Made by a program: the position numbers and the translations under genes. Below, one piece after another: positions 35,097 to 43,804 of a DNA stretch of 64,000 nucleotides (position 1 is its first letter; every line of letters starts with the position of its first letter). Source of the stretch: Bhargavaea changchunensis (GTDB taxonomy: Bacteria > Bacillota > Bacilli > Bacillales_A > Planococcaceae). Below the pieces are notes generated by a model. It did no database searches, had not been told where the DNA came from, and saw only the letters and a list, made by a program, of their open reading frames with translations. The stretch spans positions 124,001 through 188,000 of the forward strand of contig NZ_JBHTCT010000011.1 of NCBI RefSeq assembly GCF_042665595.1. Direction: 5' to 3'.

Positions 35097-35969
35097 ATGC
35101 CGGAATTGCCGGAGGTAGAAGGGGTCGTGCGGTCGCTTTCACCGGCCGCGTCCGGACGGACAATCCGTGACATCACGGTTTCCGATACGATTATCCGGTC
35201 GAAATCCGAGGCGAAAGAAGCTATCCTGAAAAATAGTTCACCGGAAGAGTTCGCTGAAAAGATGCGCGGAATGACGATCATGGATGTCACCCGCCGGAGT
35301 AAATATATTTACTTTCACCTAGAGAAAAACGGAGAAAGACATCTGCTTGTCAGCCACCTCGGCATGTCGGGGGCGTGGTTCGCGGTCAACGACATCGATG
35401 AGGTGAAGGAGGAGAAGTTCCGCAGGCATATTCATGTCATCTTCAGAATGGAGGACGGCGGATTGCTTGCCTATGCAGATATCCGCCGTTTTGGTGAGCT
35501 GCGGCTGATCGGGGAGGAAAGCGATCATCCGCCACTGCTCGCGATGGCGCCTGAGCCGTTTGATGAATCTGCCGCCGGGCATTTTCTGAGTTTGTCCAGG
35601 ACGCCCAAATATGCCGGAAAACCGATCAAAGAAACGATCATGGACGGAAAAGTCATTTCCGGCTGCGGGAATATCTACGCAACAGAAGCGCTTTTCAGGA
35701 CCGGAATCCACCCGGGCAGGAAGACGGGAAGAATCAGCATGGCCAGGCTTGAACGGTTGTTTGATGAGATTCGCCAGGTGCTTGGCGAAGCAATCGAAGC
35801 GGGCGGAAGCTCGATTTCGGATTACCGGAACATCAACGGGGAAGCAGGCGGCATGCAGGACCGGTTGCGTATGTACGGGCGTAAAAACTGTCCCGGGTGC
35901 GGTGCGGAAACAAAACGGATGACGATAGCCGGGCGTACCTCGGTCTATTGTCCAAAATGCCAGCATTGA
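35097..35969 (+). CDS. mutM: Formamidopyrimidine-DNA glycosylase (Fpg)
   Basis: A 290-residue base-excision repair enzyme removing 8-oxoguanine and formamidopyrimidines. The start must be ATG 35097, because the catalytic proline has to be residue 2 in MPELPEVEG; the ORF opens nine bases earlier. Glu3, the helix-two-turn-helix region and the C-terminal zinc finger (CPGC...CPKC) are present. The ribosome site AAAGAAG is weak. It is transcribed with polA and coaE. Confidence 0.96.
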   Translation: MPELPEVEGVVRSLSPAASGRTIRDITVSDTIIRSKSEAKEAILKNSSPEEFAEKMRGMTIMDVTRRSKYIYFHLEKNGERHLLVSHLGMSGAWFAVNDIDEVKEEKFRRHIHVIFRMEDGGLLAYADIRRFGELRLIGEESDHPPLLAMAPEPFDESAAGHFLSLSRTPKYAGKPIKETIMDGKVISGCGNIYATEALFRTGIHPGRKTGRISMARLERLFDEIRQVLGEAIEAGGSSISDYRNINGEAGGMQDRLRMYGRKNCPGCGAETKRMTIAGRTSVYCPKCQH

Positions 35970-35979
35970 AAGAGGTGTC

Positions 35980-36579
35980 ATGATGATTATCGGATTAACC
36001 GGAAGTATTGCGAGCGGAAAAAGCACGGTCTCGAAAATGCTCGAGGAAAGAGGATTTCCGATTGTGGATGCGGACCGGGTCGCAAGAATCGTCGTCGAGC
36101 CCGGTCAGCCGGCACTCGAAAAGATCCGGGAGGCGTTCGGAGACGAAGTGATCCTCGAAGACGGGACGATGGACAGGGCTGCAGTCGGAGACCGGATCTT
36201 CAACGATCCGGCTGAACGCAAGAAATTGAATGACATCATGCATCCCGCAATCCGCCATGAAATGCTTAGCCAGCGCGACGCTCATTTTGACAGCGGGGCA
36301 AAGACCGTGGTGATGGATATCCCGCTACTGTTCGAAAGCAGGCTGCAGCACTTCGTCGATAAGATCCTTGTTGTATCCGTGACAGAGGAAACGCAGCTTC
36401 ATCGGCTGATGGAGAGGAACGGTTTCAGTGAAAAGGAAGCAAGGGCGAGAATCAGTTCTCAATTGCCCATCTCTGAGAAAGAGCGGGAAGCGGATGCCGT
36501 CATCTACAACAACGGGACCAAAGAGGAGTCGGAAAAGCAGCTTGACCGGATTCTGGAGTCCTGGAACGCGGCTCCCTGA
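35980..36579 (+). CDS. coaE: Dephospho-CoA kinase
   Basis: A 199-residue kinase making CoA from dephospho-CoA and ATP. The P-loop GLTGSIASGKST and the DADRVAR segment are diagnostic, and MDIPLLFE is conserved. The start is ATG 35980 or the adjacent ATG at 35983, both served by GAAAGAGGTG. It is ten bases after mutM, as in B. subtilis. Confidence 0.95.
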   Translation: MMIIGLTGSIASGKSTVSKMLEERGFPIVDADRVARIVVEPGQPALEKIREAFGDEVILEDGTMDRAAVGDRIFNDPAERKKLNDIMHPAIRHEMLSQRDAHFDSGAKTVVMDIPLLFESRLQHFVDKILVVSVTEETQLHRLMERNGFSEKEARARISSQLPISEKEREADAVIYNNGTKEESEKQLDRILESWNAAP

Positions 36580-36644
36580 GTGTAAGACTTCTGAAAAATG
36601 GAACTTCACAGAACGGGATAAACGAGGGTGCATTTTTCATTCAA

Positions 36645-36655
36645 TGTGATATACT
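36645..36655 (+). promoter_or_regulatory. Extended -10 of gapB overlapped by a CcpN-like box
   Basis: TGATATACT (36647-36655) is an extended -10 and lies inside TGTGATATACT, which fits the CcpN operator consensus TRTGHYATAYW at every position. CcpN represses gapB in B. subtilis under glycolytic conditions, so the site is functionally plausible. Confidence 0.55.
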
Positions 36656-36706
36656 AATTACGAGCAAAAGAAAAATGAGTATAACACAGTTACAGGAGGC
36701 CCCCTC

Positions 36707-37729
36707 ATGAATCCTTCCATCGCTATTAACGGTTTCGGCCGGATCGGCCGTATGGTATTCCGCCAGGCAATCCTAGAAGACGGATTGAACATTGTCGCGG
36801 TCAACGCGAGTTACCCGCCGGAAACACTCGCCCATCTGCTTAAGTATGACACCATCCATGGCAAGTTCGAGGGAGACGTCCTGACAGAGGATGACGCACT
36901 CGTCGTCAACGGCAAACGGGTCCAACTGATCGCTGAACGTGATCCTTCGAAGCTCCCTTGGAAAGAACTCGGTGTCGATATCGTCATCGAAGCGACCGGC
37001 AAGTTCAACTCCCGCGATAAAGCGGCCCTTCACCTTGAAGCCGGTGCGAAGAAAGTCATCCTGACTGCTCCTGGCAAGAACGAAGATGTCACCATTGTCA
37101 TGGGGGTTAACGATGACCAGCTTGATCTCGACCGTCATGATGTCATTTCCAACGCAAGCTGCACGACAAACTGCCTTGCGCCTGTTGCTAAAGTTTTGAA
37201 TGATGAATTCGGCATCGACAGCGGCCTTATGACCACTGTTCATGCGTACACGAATGACCAGAACAACATCGACAATCCGCACAAGGACCTCCGACGCGCC
37301 CGTGCCGCTGCAGAGTCGATCATTCCGACGACGACAGGTGCAGCAAAAGCACTTTCCCTCGTACTGCCGGAGCTGAAAGGAAAGCTTCACGGCATGGCGC
37401 TTCGTGTGCCGACTCCAAACGTCTCGCTCGTAGACCTGGTGGTTGACCTGAACCGGGACGTGTCTGTCGAAGAAGTCAATGATGCGTTCATCCGTGCAGC
37501 AGAAGGCCCGCTCAAGGGAATTCTCGGATATACATCAGAACCGCTTGTTTCAAGTGACTTCAAGACAGATGCACATTCAGCTACAGTCGATGGGCTCACG
37601 ACGATGATCATGGGAGACCGCAAAGTGAAAGTGCTTGCATGGTATGATAATGAATGGGGCTATTCCGCACGCGTTGTGGACCTCACCAAGAAAGTCGCTG
37701 CCGGAATCGGTGCAAAAGTCAACGCATAA
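36707..37729 (+). CDS. gapB: Glyceraldehyde-3-phosphate dehydrogenase GapB, gluconeogenic
   Basis: A 340-residue NADP-preferring GAPDH working in the gluconeogenic direction. INGFGRIGRMVFRQA, the GapB-type NASYPPETLAHLLKYDT and the catalytic Cys152 in SNASCTTNCLAP are present. It is assigned as GapB, not GapA, from the NASYPP segment and its place between coaE and speD. ACAGGAGGCCCC precedes the ATG. The CcpN-like box over its promoter supports repression during glycolysis. NADP preference is inferred from orthology. Confidence 0.93.
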   Translation: MNPSIAINGFGRIGRMVFRQAILEDGLNIVAVNASYPPETLAHLLKYDTIHGKFEGDVLTEDDALVVNGKRVQLIAERDPSKLPWKELGVDIVIEATGKFNSRDKAALHLEAGAKKVILTAPGKNEDVTIVMGVNDDQLDLDRHDVISNASCTTNCLAPVAKVLNDEFGIDSGLMTTVHAYTNDQNNIDNPHKDLRRARAAAESIIPTTTGAAKALSLVLPELKGKLHGMALRVPTPNVSLVDLVVDLNRDVSVEEVNDAFIRAAEGPLKGILGYTSEPLVSSDFKTDAHSATVDGLTTMIMGDRKVKVLAWYDNEWGYSARVVDLTKKVAAGIGAKVNA

Positions 37730-37738
37730 TGAATGAAC

Positions 37739-37769
37739 CTAAACCCGGGACTGTTCCCGGGTTTTTTTG
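37739..37769 (+). terminator. Terminator after gapB
   Basis: AAACCCGGGA (37741-37750) pairs with TCCCGGGTTT (37755-37764), followed by T residues. Confidence 0.93.
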
Positions 37770-37855
37770 TTTGACGGTGCTTGGGTCGGCAGGCGTATGG
37801 AGAGTTAGTGAATCTGGATATTATTGGTCGGTTACCCTTCGTTTGAGATTAATAG

Positions 37856-37884
37856 TTGCGTTCAGGGGGGTACCGTCATATAAT
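37856..37884 (+). promoter_or_regulatory. Sigma-A promoter of speD
   Basis: TTGCGT (37856-37861), 17 bases, TATAAT (37879-37884). The predicted start at about 37891 coincides with the first base of the leader hairpin. Just upstream, CGGTTACCC (37839-37847) can pair with GGGTACCG (37868-37875) around the -35. Confidence 0.65.
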
Positions 37885-37890
37885 TATCCC

Positions 37891-38012
37891 GTGAACCTCA
37901 AAGTTCACACTGGGCAGCTTAAAGGGTTAGGACCTCATCGGACTAACTTTCCCCCGTGGTTGCCCGTTTGCCGACAGCCGGCAATCACTTACTGAAGAAG
38001 GGGGGACGAACC
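37891..38012 (+). ncRNA. Structured 5' leader of speD, possible cis-regulator
   Basis: The predicted 122-base leader folds into a series of stems: GTGAAC/GTTCAC at its very 5' end (37891-37908); GGGCAGC/GGTTGCCC-type closure (37912-37918 with 37959-37965) enclosing GTTAG/CTAAC (37926-37930 with 37943-37947); and TTGCCG/CGGCAA (37968-37984). TCCCCC at 37950-37955 can pair with GGGGGA of the ribosome site (38001-38006), so a translation switch is possible. No known riboswitch class is recognised. Function is inferred only from structure and position. Confidence 0.5.
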
Positions 38013-38396
38013 ATGGAAACAATGGGTCGTCATGTAATTGCTGAACTTTGGGAGTGCGAATTCGACAAGTTGAATGACATGCCGTATATCGAGCAGACAT
38101 TTGTCGAAGCCGCATTGCGATCGGGTGCGGAAGTGCGTGAAGTCGCGTTCCACAAATTCGCACCGCAGGGAGTCAGCGGGGTCGTCATCATTTCGGAATC
38201 GCACCTTACGATCCACAGCTTTCCTGAGCACGGTTATGCAAGCATTGACGTGTACACTTGCGGAGACCTTGATCCGACCATTGCCGCTGGGTTTATCGCA
38301 GATGCACTCGGAGCCAAGAACCGCCAGATGACCGAGCTGCCACGGGGCATGGGTCCTGTTGCGGCGGGCAAAACAGCCGTAACCGTCATGGCCTGA
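38013..38396 (+). CDS. speD: S-adenosylmethionine decarboxylase proenzyme
   Basis: A 127-residue pyruvoyl enzyme that decarboxylates SAM for spermidine synthesis. The proenzyme cleaves itself between Glu62 and Ser63 in ISESHLTIHSFPEHGYASID, Ser63 becoming the pyruvoyl group. Length and sequence fit the short Bacillus (1B) class. The ATG at 38013 follows GAAGGGGGGAC. It has its own promoter and a structured leader. Confidence 0.96.
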   Translation: METMGRHVIAELWECEFDKLNDMPYIEQTFVEAALRSGAEVREVAFHKFAPQGVSGVVIISESHLTIHSFPEHGYASIDVYTCGDLDPTIAAGFIADALGAKNRQMTELPRGMGPVAAGKTAVTVMA

Positions 38397-38418
38397 TACC
38401 GTTTATGATTTTGGACAT

Positions 38419-38450
38419 TTAAAGCAGAGGCAGCAGCTTCTGCTTTTTTA
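38419..38450 (+). terminator. Terminator after speD
   Basis: AAAGCAGA (38421-38428) pairs with TCTGCTTT (38439-38446) and is followed by a T run. Confidence 0.8.
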
Positions 38451-38505
38451 TATTTTGGAGCAGTTTCCGTAACGGCAGAATCCCGTTTAGCCGTCCGGTG
38501 AACTC

Positions 38506-38514
38506 TGCTATAAT
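38506..38514 (+). promoter_or_regulatory. Extended -10 promoter of nrdR-dnaB-dnaI
   Basis: TGCTATAAT carries a perfect TATAAT (38509-38514) with TGN extension, 75 bases before nrdR. TTTAGC at 38486-38491 may be a weak -35 at 17 bases. Confidence 0.6.
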
Positions 38515-38588
38515 GGAATGAATGGATCTTTACTGTTCATATGAAATGACGGGAAGATCACGAACTTATTCAGAAAGCGGGGATGCCG

Positions 38589-39050
38589 ATGAAGTGCCCG
38601 GCTTGTCAGCATAACGGGACGCGAGTCGTCGATTCCCGGCCGGTGGACGAAAGCAAGGCGATCCGGCGACGCAGGGAATGCGAGGATTGCGGATACCGGT
38701 TTACAACGTTTGAAAAAGTCGAGGAGATGCCGCTGATCGTCGTGAAAAAAGACGGTTCCCGGGAAGAGTTTAGCCGCGAGAAAGTATTGCGCGGACTGAT
38801 CCGGGCCTGCGAAAAGCGGCCGGTCCCGCTCGATGTCCTTGAGGAGATCGTCTTCTCGATCGAGAAGGAGCTCCGGCGTCAGGGCAATGCCGAAGTCAAG
38901 TCCGAGGATGTCGGGGAGATGGTGATGGAGCGGCTTGTCGAAATCGATGACGTCGCCTATGTACGGTTTGCCTCCGTCTACCGTCAGTTCAAGGATATCA
39001 ATGTCTTCATCGACGAACTGAAGGACCTCCTGAAAAAAGAAGATGAATGA
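38589..39050 (+). CDS. nrdR: Ribonucleotide reductase repressor NrdR
   Basis: A 153-residue repressor sensing dATP/ATP and binding NrdR boxes ahead of nrd genes. It has an N-terminal zinc ribbon (CPAC...CEDCGYRF) and an ATP-cone (VVKKDGSREEFSREKVLRG). The start at 38589 (MKCPAC) is preferred over the ATG six bases earlier because GCGGGG then has a usable spacing and the family starts there. It leads the nrdR-dnaB-dnaI operon, as in B. subtilis. No NrdR box was found in this window. Confidence 0.95.
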   Translation: MKCPACQHNGTRVVDSRPVDESKAIRRRRECEDCGYRFTTFEKVEEMPLIVVKKDGSREEFSREKVLRGLIRACEKRPVPLDVLEEIVFSIEKELRRQGNAEVKSEDVGEMVMERLVEIDDVAYVRFASVYRQFKDINVFIDELKDLLKKEDE

Positions 39051-39078
39051 TTGACCCGCGGAAAGAAAGGATGGGAAT

Positions 39079-40449
39079 ATGAATCCGCTCTACAAAGAAT
39101 TGCAGCCGTCGGATGCGTATTGTGTCCGTCTTCCTTATCCCTTTTCCGACTTTGACCGCCAGATTCTGACCGCACTCTACCAGCCGCTTATCGGGCACGG
39201 AGCGATGGCGGTCTTCTTTGCCCTTTGGGGGGAAGCCGAACGGGAAGGGACCGTAGAGTCCACCCATTATCATCTCCTCAACCTTCTTGACATGCCGATC
39301 GGTACACTGTTTGATGCCAGGCTATCACTGGAGGGGATCGGGCTGCTCAAGACTTACCGGAAAAATGAGGGGGAGGCGCGCAACTTTCTCTACGAACTCA
39401 AGCCGCCTCTGGACCCGGACACATTTTTCCATGATCCGATCTTGTCGATGTTCCTGTTCGGCAAGGTGGGAGCACAGACATACAAGCGTCTGCGTGGCCG
39501 TTTTCTGAACCCGCCGGTTCCGGAAGGCTATGAAGAGGTGTCCAGGTCATTCCCTGAAGTGTACAAGTCCGTCAAGGCGGGTGCCATGGAGGAAGATGCC
39601 GATACATACGAATCTGATCAGCGGGCCCCCAAGCTCGCCTTCACCGGCTATCCGTTTGATTTCCCTCTCATGATGGAAGGGCTGTCTGCTCAGCTGGTGC
39701 CGAGAAAGGCGTTTACCCCTGCGGTAAAAGAAATGATTGTACGAATCGCCTTCCTGTATGGCCTATCGCCGGTCGATATGCAGCAAGTCGTCCTTCTGGC
39801 GATCGATGCCGACGGCAATCTGACGGAAGATCGGCTGAAGCGGGCTGCTGCCGACTATTACAAGTTGTCCAGATCGAACACAGCCCCGAAAATCACAAAA
39901 ATTATGGCTTCGCCGGAAAAGGCGGCAGCTTCCGAAGAACCGAAGACCAAGGAAGATGAACTGGTCCTTTATCTGGAAACCTGTTCGCCGGTCGAGATGC
40001 TGAAAGACATCAACGGAGGGCGTGAGCCGATGCAGGTGGATGTGAAACTCGCCCAAAAGCTCGTGCTGGAGCATAATCTTCCGTCCGGTGTGGTCAATGT
40101 GCTGCTTCAGTACGTATGGCTCAGGAACGACGGGAAACTGACAAACAACTACGTTGAACGGATCGCCTCCCACTGGATGGCGAAAAAAGTCGATAATGTA
40201 AAGTCCGCGCTCGAGCTGGCCCGGACAGAGCATGACAAGTATATGAAGTGGAAGCAGGAGGGCGGCGGAACCCAGAGGTCCCGGAAGCCGGGTGCCAAAA
40301 CCGAAGCCGTACCTGATTGGTTTTACCGGAAAGACCATAAACCCGAGGGCGAAAAAGAGCCTCGGCCAGAGGAGAAGGATCCGGATGTCGAGGCAAGGAG
40401 GATCCGCCTCATGGAGAAATTCGGCATGACGAAAGGCGGTGTCAACTGA
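39079..40449 (+). CDS. dnaB: Replication initiation and membrane-attachment protein DnaB
   Basis: A 456-residue Firmicutes helicase-loading protein, unrelated to E. coli DnaB helicase. With DnaD and DnaI it loads the DnaC helicase at oriC and at restart sites. The N-terminal winged-helix region (FDRQILTALYQPLIGHGAM) and the C-terminal DnaB/DnaD helical YxxxIxxxW-type domain (VLLQYVWLRNDGKLTNNYVERIASHW) are visible. AGAAAGG lies 10 bases ahead of the ATG. dnaI follows at once. Confidence 0.93.
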   Translation: MNPLYKELQPSDAYCVRLPYPFSDFDRQILTALYQPLIGHGAMAVFFALWGEAEREGTVESTHYHLLNLLDMPIGTLFDARLSLEGIGLLKTYRKNEGEARNFLYELKPPLDPDTFFHDPILSMFLFGKVGAQTYKRLRGRFLNPPVPEGYEEVSRSFPEVYKSVKAGAMEEDADTYESDQRAPKLAFTGYPFDFPLMMEGLSAQLVPRKAFTPAVKEMIVRIAFLYGLSPVDMQQVVLLAIDADGNLTEDRLKRAAADYYKLSRSNTAPKITKIMASPEKAAASEEPKTKEDELVLYLETCSPVEMLKDINGGREPMQVDVKLAQKLVLEHNLPSGVVNVLLQYVWLRNDGKLTNNYVERIASHWMAKKVDNVKSALELARTEHDKYMKWKQEGGGTQRSRKPGAKTEAVPDWFYRKDHKPEGEKEPRPEEKDPDVEARRIRLMEKFGMTKGGVN

Positions 40450-40450
40450 G

Positions 40451-41398
40451 ATGGAACCGATCCGGGACACACTAAAGCGAATTGTCAATGCACCGACATT
40501 CGCGGAACGATATTCTGAGATGCGCTCGGAGGTCCTGAACCATCCAGGCGTACAGTCATTCCTCGAAGCACACGCCGGGGAAGTGGACAAGGCGATGGTC
40601 GACCGCGGGCTAGGGAAGCTGTATGAATACACCTCACAGTCCCATGATTGCGGAAAGTGCGAAAGTCTTGAATCATGCATCAATATGATGAAGGGCTATG
40701 AACCGAAGCTGGTGATTGAGCGCGGTTCGATCGGCGTCGACTATGTGATGTGCAAGAGGAAGACTGCGGAGACGGAACGCCGCCGGGTGTCTTCCATGGT
40801 CCAAAGCATGCATATGCCGAAGGACATGCTTAACCTGGATATACGTGACTTTGATATTACCAAGGGAGAAAGCCGGCTGGCTGCAGTGGAGCTCGTGTTG
40901 GAATTCCTTGATAAATTTGACCGGACGGGTGAACTTCCCCCGCAAGGGATCTACATTCACGGCCCGTTCGGAACTGGGAAGTCCTACCTCCTCGGAGCGG
41001 TCGCGGGCGAACTGGCCAAGCGCCATGTGCCGTCTGTTCTGGTTTTTGTTCCTGAGTTCCTCCGCGAGCTGAAGCAGTCAATCCAGGATCAGTCACTGAA
41101 CGAGAAAATCGACTTCGTCAAACGGGCTCCGGTCCTCATGCTCGATGATCTTGGTGCGGAGACGCTGACTGCCTGGACGCGTGACGAGGTATTGGCAACC
41201 ATCCTCCATCACCGGATGGCGGAAAAGCTTCCGACATTCTTCACGTCGAACTTTGACTATAAGGAAATGGAAACCCACCTGACCTATACGCAGCGAGGGG
41301 ACAAGGAAGTCGTCAAAGCGGGGCGCATCATGGAGCGGATCCGGGCAATGACCGTACCGGTCCGTCTTGACGGAGAAAATCGGCGCGACCGCAACTGA
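40451..41398 (+). CDS. dnaI: Primosomal helicase loader DnaI
   Basis: A 315-residue AAA+ loader of the replicative helicase. The N-terminal domain has four cysteines (CGKCESLESC and later VMCKRK) of the zinc-binding kind. The AAA+ module has Walker A GPFGTGKS at 171-178, Walker B LMLDDLGAE and sensor region FFTSNFDY. The ATG at 40451 is one base after the dnaB stop region and is likely coupled; a GTG at 40439 sits directly on the ribosome site and is unlikely. Confidence 0.94.
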   Translation: MEPIRDTLKRIVNAPTFAERYSEMRSEVLNHPGVQSFLEAHAGEVDKAMVDRGLGKLYEYTSQSHDCGKCESLESCINMMKGYEPKLVIERGSIGVDYVMCKRKTAETERRRVSSMVQSMHMPKDMLNLDIRDFDITKGESRLAAVELVLEFLDKFDRTGELPPQGIYIHGPFGTGKSYLLGAVAGELAKRHVPSVLVFVPEFLRELKQSIQDQSLNEKIDFVKRAPVLMLDDLGAETLTAWTRDEVLATILHHRMAEKLPTFFTSNFDYKEMETHLTYTQRGDKEVVKAGRIMERIRAMTVPVRLDGENRRDRN

Positions 41399-41432
41399 AG
41401 GAATGTCTCTCAATGAGTTAGGGTAAACGCGG

Positions 41433-41461
41433 TTGCAAATTTTTCGGTTTTTTCGTATGAT
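41433..41461 (+). promoter_or_regulatory. Sigma-A promoter of the thrS T-box transcript
   Basis: TTGCAA (41433-41438), 17 bases, TATGAT (41456-41461). The predicted start is near 41468. Confidence 0.75.
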
Positions 41462-41467
41462 GAGTTC

Positions 41468-41742
41468 AATACTTCTTCCAAATGCAATGACGGGGACAAC
41501 GAACGGTTGTCCGGCCAGACAGAGAACGGGGCCTTAGGCTGAGAGCCCCCGATGGCGCGGCATCGGATCGACCACCCCAGAGCAGCGAAGGTGAACCCCG
41601 GATAAACCGTGGATTAGCCTGAGCCGGCCTCCGGTCCGTTATCCGATGCAGAGCTTCTCCGGCATGGTCGTTCATTGCCGGCAGGAAGAAGGGTGGAACC
41701 GCGAGCAAGCCTCGTCCCTTTTTGGGACGGGGCTTTTTTGCG
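41468..41742 (+). ncRNA. T-box leader of thrS
   Basis: The hallmark AGGGTGGAACCGCG lies at 41688-41701. It is followed by an intrinsic terminator: AAGCCTCGTCCC (41707-41718) and GGGACGGGGCTT (41724-41735) with a T run. Upstream lie the long Stem I arms. An ACC triplet at 41571-41573, on the 3' side of Stem I, is the probable threonine specifier. Uncharged tRNA-Thr would stabilise the antiterminator and allow thrS transcription. This accounts for the 376-base stretch between dnaI and thrS. Confidence 0.92.
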
Positions 41743-41774
41743 TATTTTTGGAAGAACGAAAGGAGCCTATTGGC

Positions 41775-43712
41775 ATGGCAGAACAGATCAAATTGACTTT
41801 CCCCGACGGCGCGGTAAAAGAATTCGCAGCGGGTACGACAACGGAGGATGTGGCCCAGTCAATCAGCCCGGGACTGCGCAAAAAGGCGCTGGCCGGCAAG
41901 CTCAGCGGACAGCTGATTGATTTCCGCACACCGATCACGGAAGACGGGGACATCGAGATCATCACGCCCGATTCTCCCGAGGCACTGGAAATTCTGCGTC
42001 ACAGCACCGCCCATCTGCTTGCGCAGGCGGTCAAGCGTCTGTTCAAAGACGTGAAACTCGGCATCGGCCCGGTCATCGAAAGCGGCTTCTACTATGATTT
42101 CGACTCTCCGGAACCGATCCGCGCTGAAGACTTCCCGGCGATTGAGAAGGAAATGAAAAAAATCATCAACGAAAACCTTGAAATTGTCCGGAAGGAAGTC
42201 ACGCGTGACGAAGCCCGGAAAATCTATGAGGAAATCGGTGATGAATACAAGCTGGAGCTGCTTGATGCGATTCCGGAGGACGAAAAAGTCACAATCTATT
42301 ACCAGGGTGAATTCTTCGATCTTTGCCGCGGCGTGCATGTTCCGTCCACAGGGAAACTGAAGGAATTCAAACTGCTCAGCACAGCGGGTGCATACTGGCG
42401 CGGCGACTCCGACAACAAGATGCTTCAGCGCATCTACGGAACGGCTTTCTTCAAGAAAGAGGATCTGGAAGAACATCTCCGCCTTCTCGAAGAGGCACGT
42501 GAACGCGACCACCGCAAAATCGGCAAAGAACTTGATCTGTTCATGACGAACCAGCTGGTCGGTCAGGGACTGCCGATGTGGCTCCCGAAAGGCGCGACGA
42601 TCCGCCGTCTCGTTGAACGTTATATCGTCGACAAGGAAGAAAAGCTTGGCTATGACCACGTCTATACGCCGGTGATGGCGAACGTGGAACTGTACAAGAC
42701 GTCGGGCCACTGGCAACACTACCAGGACGACATGTTCCCGCCGATGCAGGCGGACAACGAGGAACTTGTCCTGCGCCCGATGAACTGCCCGCACCATATG
42801 ATGATCTACAAAAACGGCATCCACTCCTACCGTGACCTGCCGATCCGCATCGCTGAACTCGGACTGATGCACCGCTATGAGATGTCCGGAGCATTGTCGG
42901 GCCTTCAGCGTGTGCGGGGCATGACGCTGAACGATGCCCATATCTTCGTCCGTCCGGACCAGATCAAGGAAGAGTTCAAGCGCGTCGTCGAACTGGTGAT
43001 GGATGTCTACAAGGACTTTAACCTGAACGATTATTCGTTCCGCCTGTCCTATCGTGATCCGGAAGATACGGAAAAGTACTTTGATGACGACGAAATGTGG
43101 GAAAAGGCACAGAGCATGCTGAAGGAAGCGATGGACGATCTCGGCCTCGACTACTACGAGGCGGAAGGGGAAGCGGCGTTTTACGGTCCGAAGCTCGATG
43201 TCCAGGTCAAGACGGCCATCGGCAAGGAAGAGACCCTGTCCACAGTCCAGCTCGATTTCCTCCTGCCTGAGCGCTTCGACCTGAACTACATCGGCAGCGA
43301 CGGCAAGCAGCACCGCCCGGTCGTCATCCACCGCGGCGTCGTCTCGACGATGGAACGGTTTGTCGCATTCCTTATCGAAGAATACAAAGGGGCATTCCCG
43401 ACTTGGCTAGCACCGGTCCAGGTGGAAATCATCCCGGTTTCCCCTGAAGTCCACCACGATTATGCAGAGAAAGTCCGTGAAGCCCTCCAGGCACAGGGCC
43501 TGCGCGTCGATGTCGACAGCCGCGACGAAAAACTCGGCTACAAGATCCGCGAAGCCCAGACACAGAAAATCCCGTACATGCTCGTCCTCGGCGACAAAGA
43601 AGCCGAATCCGGCGAAGTCAACGTCCGGAAATACGGCGAACAAAAATCCGAATCCATCCCGCTCAACGACTTCATCGCCAAACTCCGCGAAGAAGTGGAC
43701 GGGAAGAAGTAA
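41775..43712 (+). CDS. thrS: Threonyl-tRNA synthetase
   Basis: A 645-residue class II synthetase. An N-terminal TGS domain (about 1-60), the SAD editing domain (HSTAHLLAQAVKRLF), the class II core with zinc-binding MNCPHHM, motif 2 and motif 3 (YGPKLDVQV), and an anticodon-binding C-terminus (PVQVEIIPVSPEVHHDYA) are all visible. The ATG at 41775 follows AAAGGAG; the frame is open upstream through the T-box and is discounted there. Regulated by the T-box at 41468-41742. Confidence 0.98.
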   Translation: MAEQIKLTFPDGAVKEFAAGTTTEDVAQSISPGLRKKALAGKLSGQLIDFRTPITEDGDIEIITPDSPEALEILRHSTAHLLAQAVKRLFKDVKLGIGPVIESGFYYDFDSPEPIRAEDFPAIEKEMKKIINENLEIVRKEVTRDEARKIYEEIGDEYKLELLDAIPEDEKVTIYYQGEFFDLCRGVHVPSTGKLKEFKLLSTAGAYWRGDSDNKMLQRIYGTAFFKKEDLEEHLRLLEEARERDHRKIGKELDLFMTNQLVGQGLPMWLPKGATIRRLVERYIVDKEEKLGYDHVYTPVMANVELYKTSGHWQHYQDDMFPPMQADNEELVLRPMNCPHHMMIYKNGIHSYRDLPIRIAELGLMHRYEMSGALSGLQRVRGMTLNDAHIFVRPDQIKEEFKRVVELVMDVYKDFNLNDYSFRLSYRDPEDTEKYFDDDEMWEKAQSMLKEAMDDLGLDYYEAEGEAAFYGPKLDVQVKTAIGKEETLSTVQLDFLLPERFDLNYIGSDGKQHRPVVIHRGVVSTMERFVAFLIEEYKGAFPTWLAPVQVEIIPVSPEVHHDYAEKVREALQAQGLRVDVDSRDEKLGYKIREAQTQKIPYMLVLGDKEAESGEVNVRKYGEQKSESIPLNDFIAKLREEVDGKK

Positions 43713-43743
43713 GCTTATTCAGGAATTTGCCTTGTAGATCTCA

Positions 43744-43784
43744 AGCTGCAGACAGAGGAGCACTCACTTTGTCTGCAGTTTTTC
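43744..43784 (+). terminator. Terminator after thrS
   Basis: CTGCAGAC (43746-43753) pairs with GTCTGCAG (43771-43778) and is followed by TTTTTC. Confidence 0.8.
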
Positions 43785-43804
43785 TATTGACTCAAAATCC
43801 TGCG

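Noticed and set aside
41859..43331. A long open frame (490 codons) antisense to thrS
   Set aside because: It mirrors the codon pattern of thrS, has no ribosome site and no recognisable domain; the same holds for long antisense frames inside citZ (23635-24792) and dnaE/nrnA (13030-14286).
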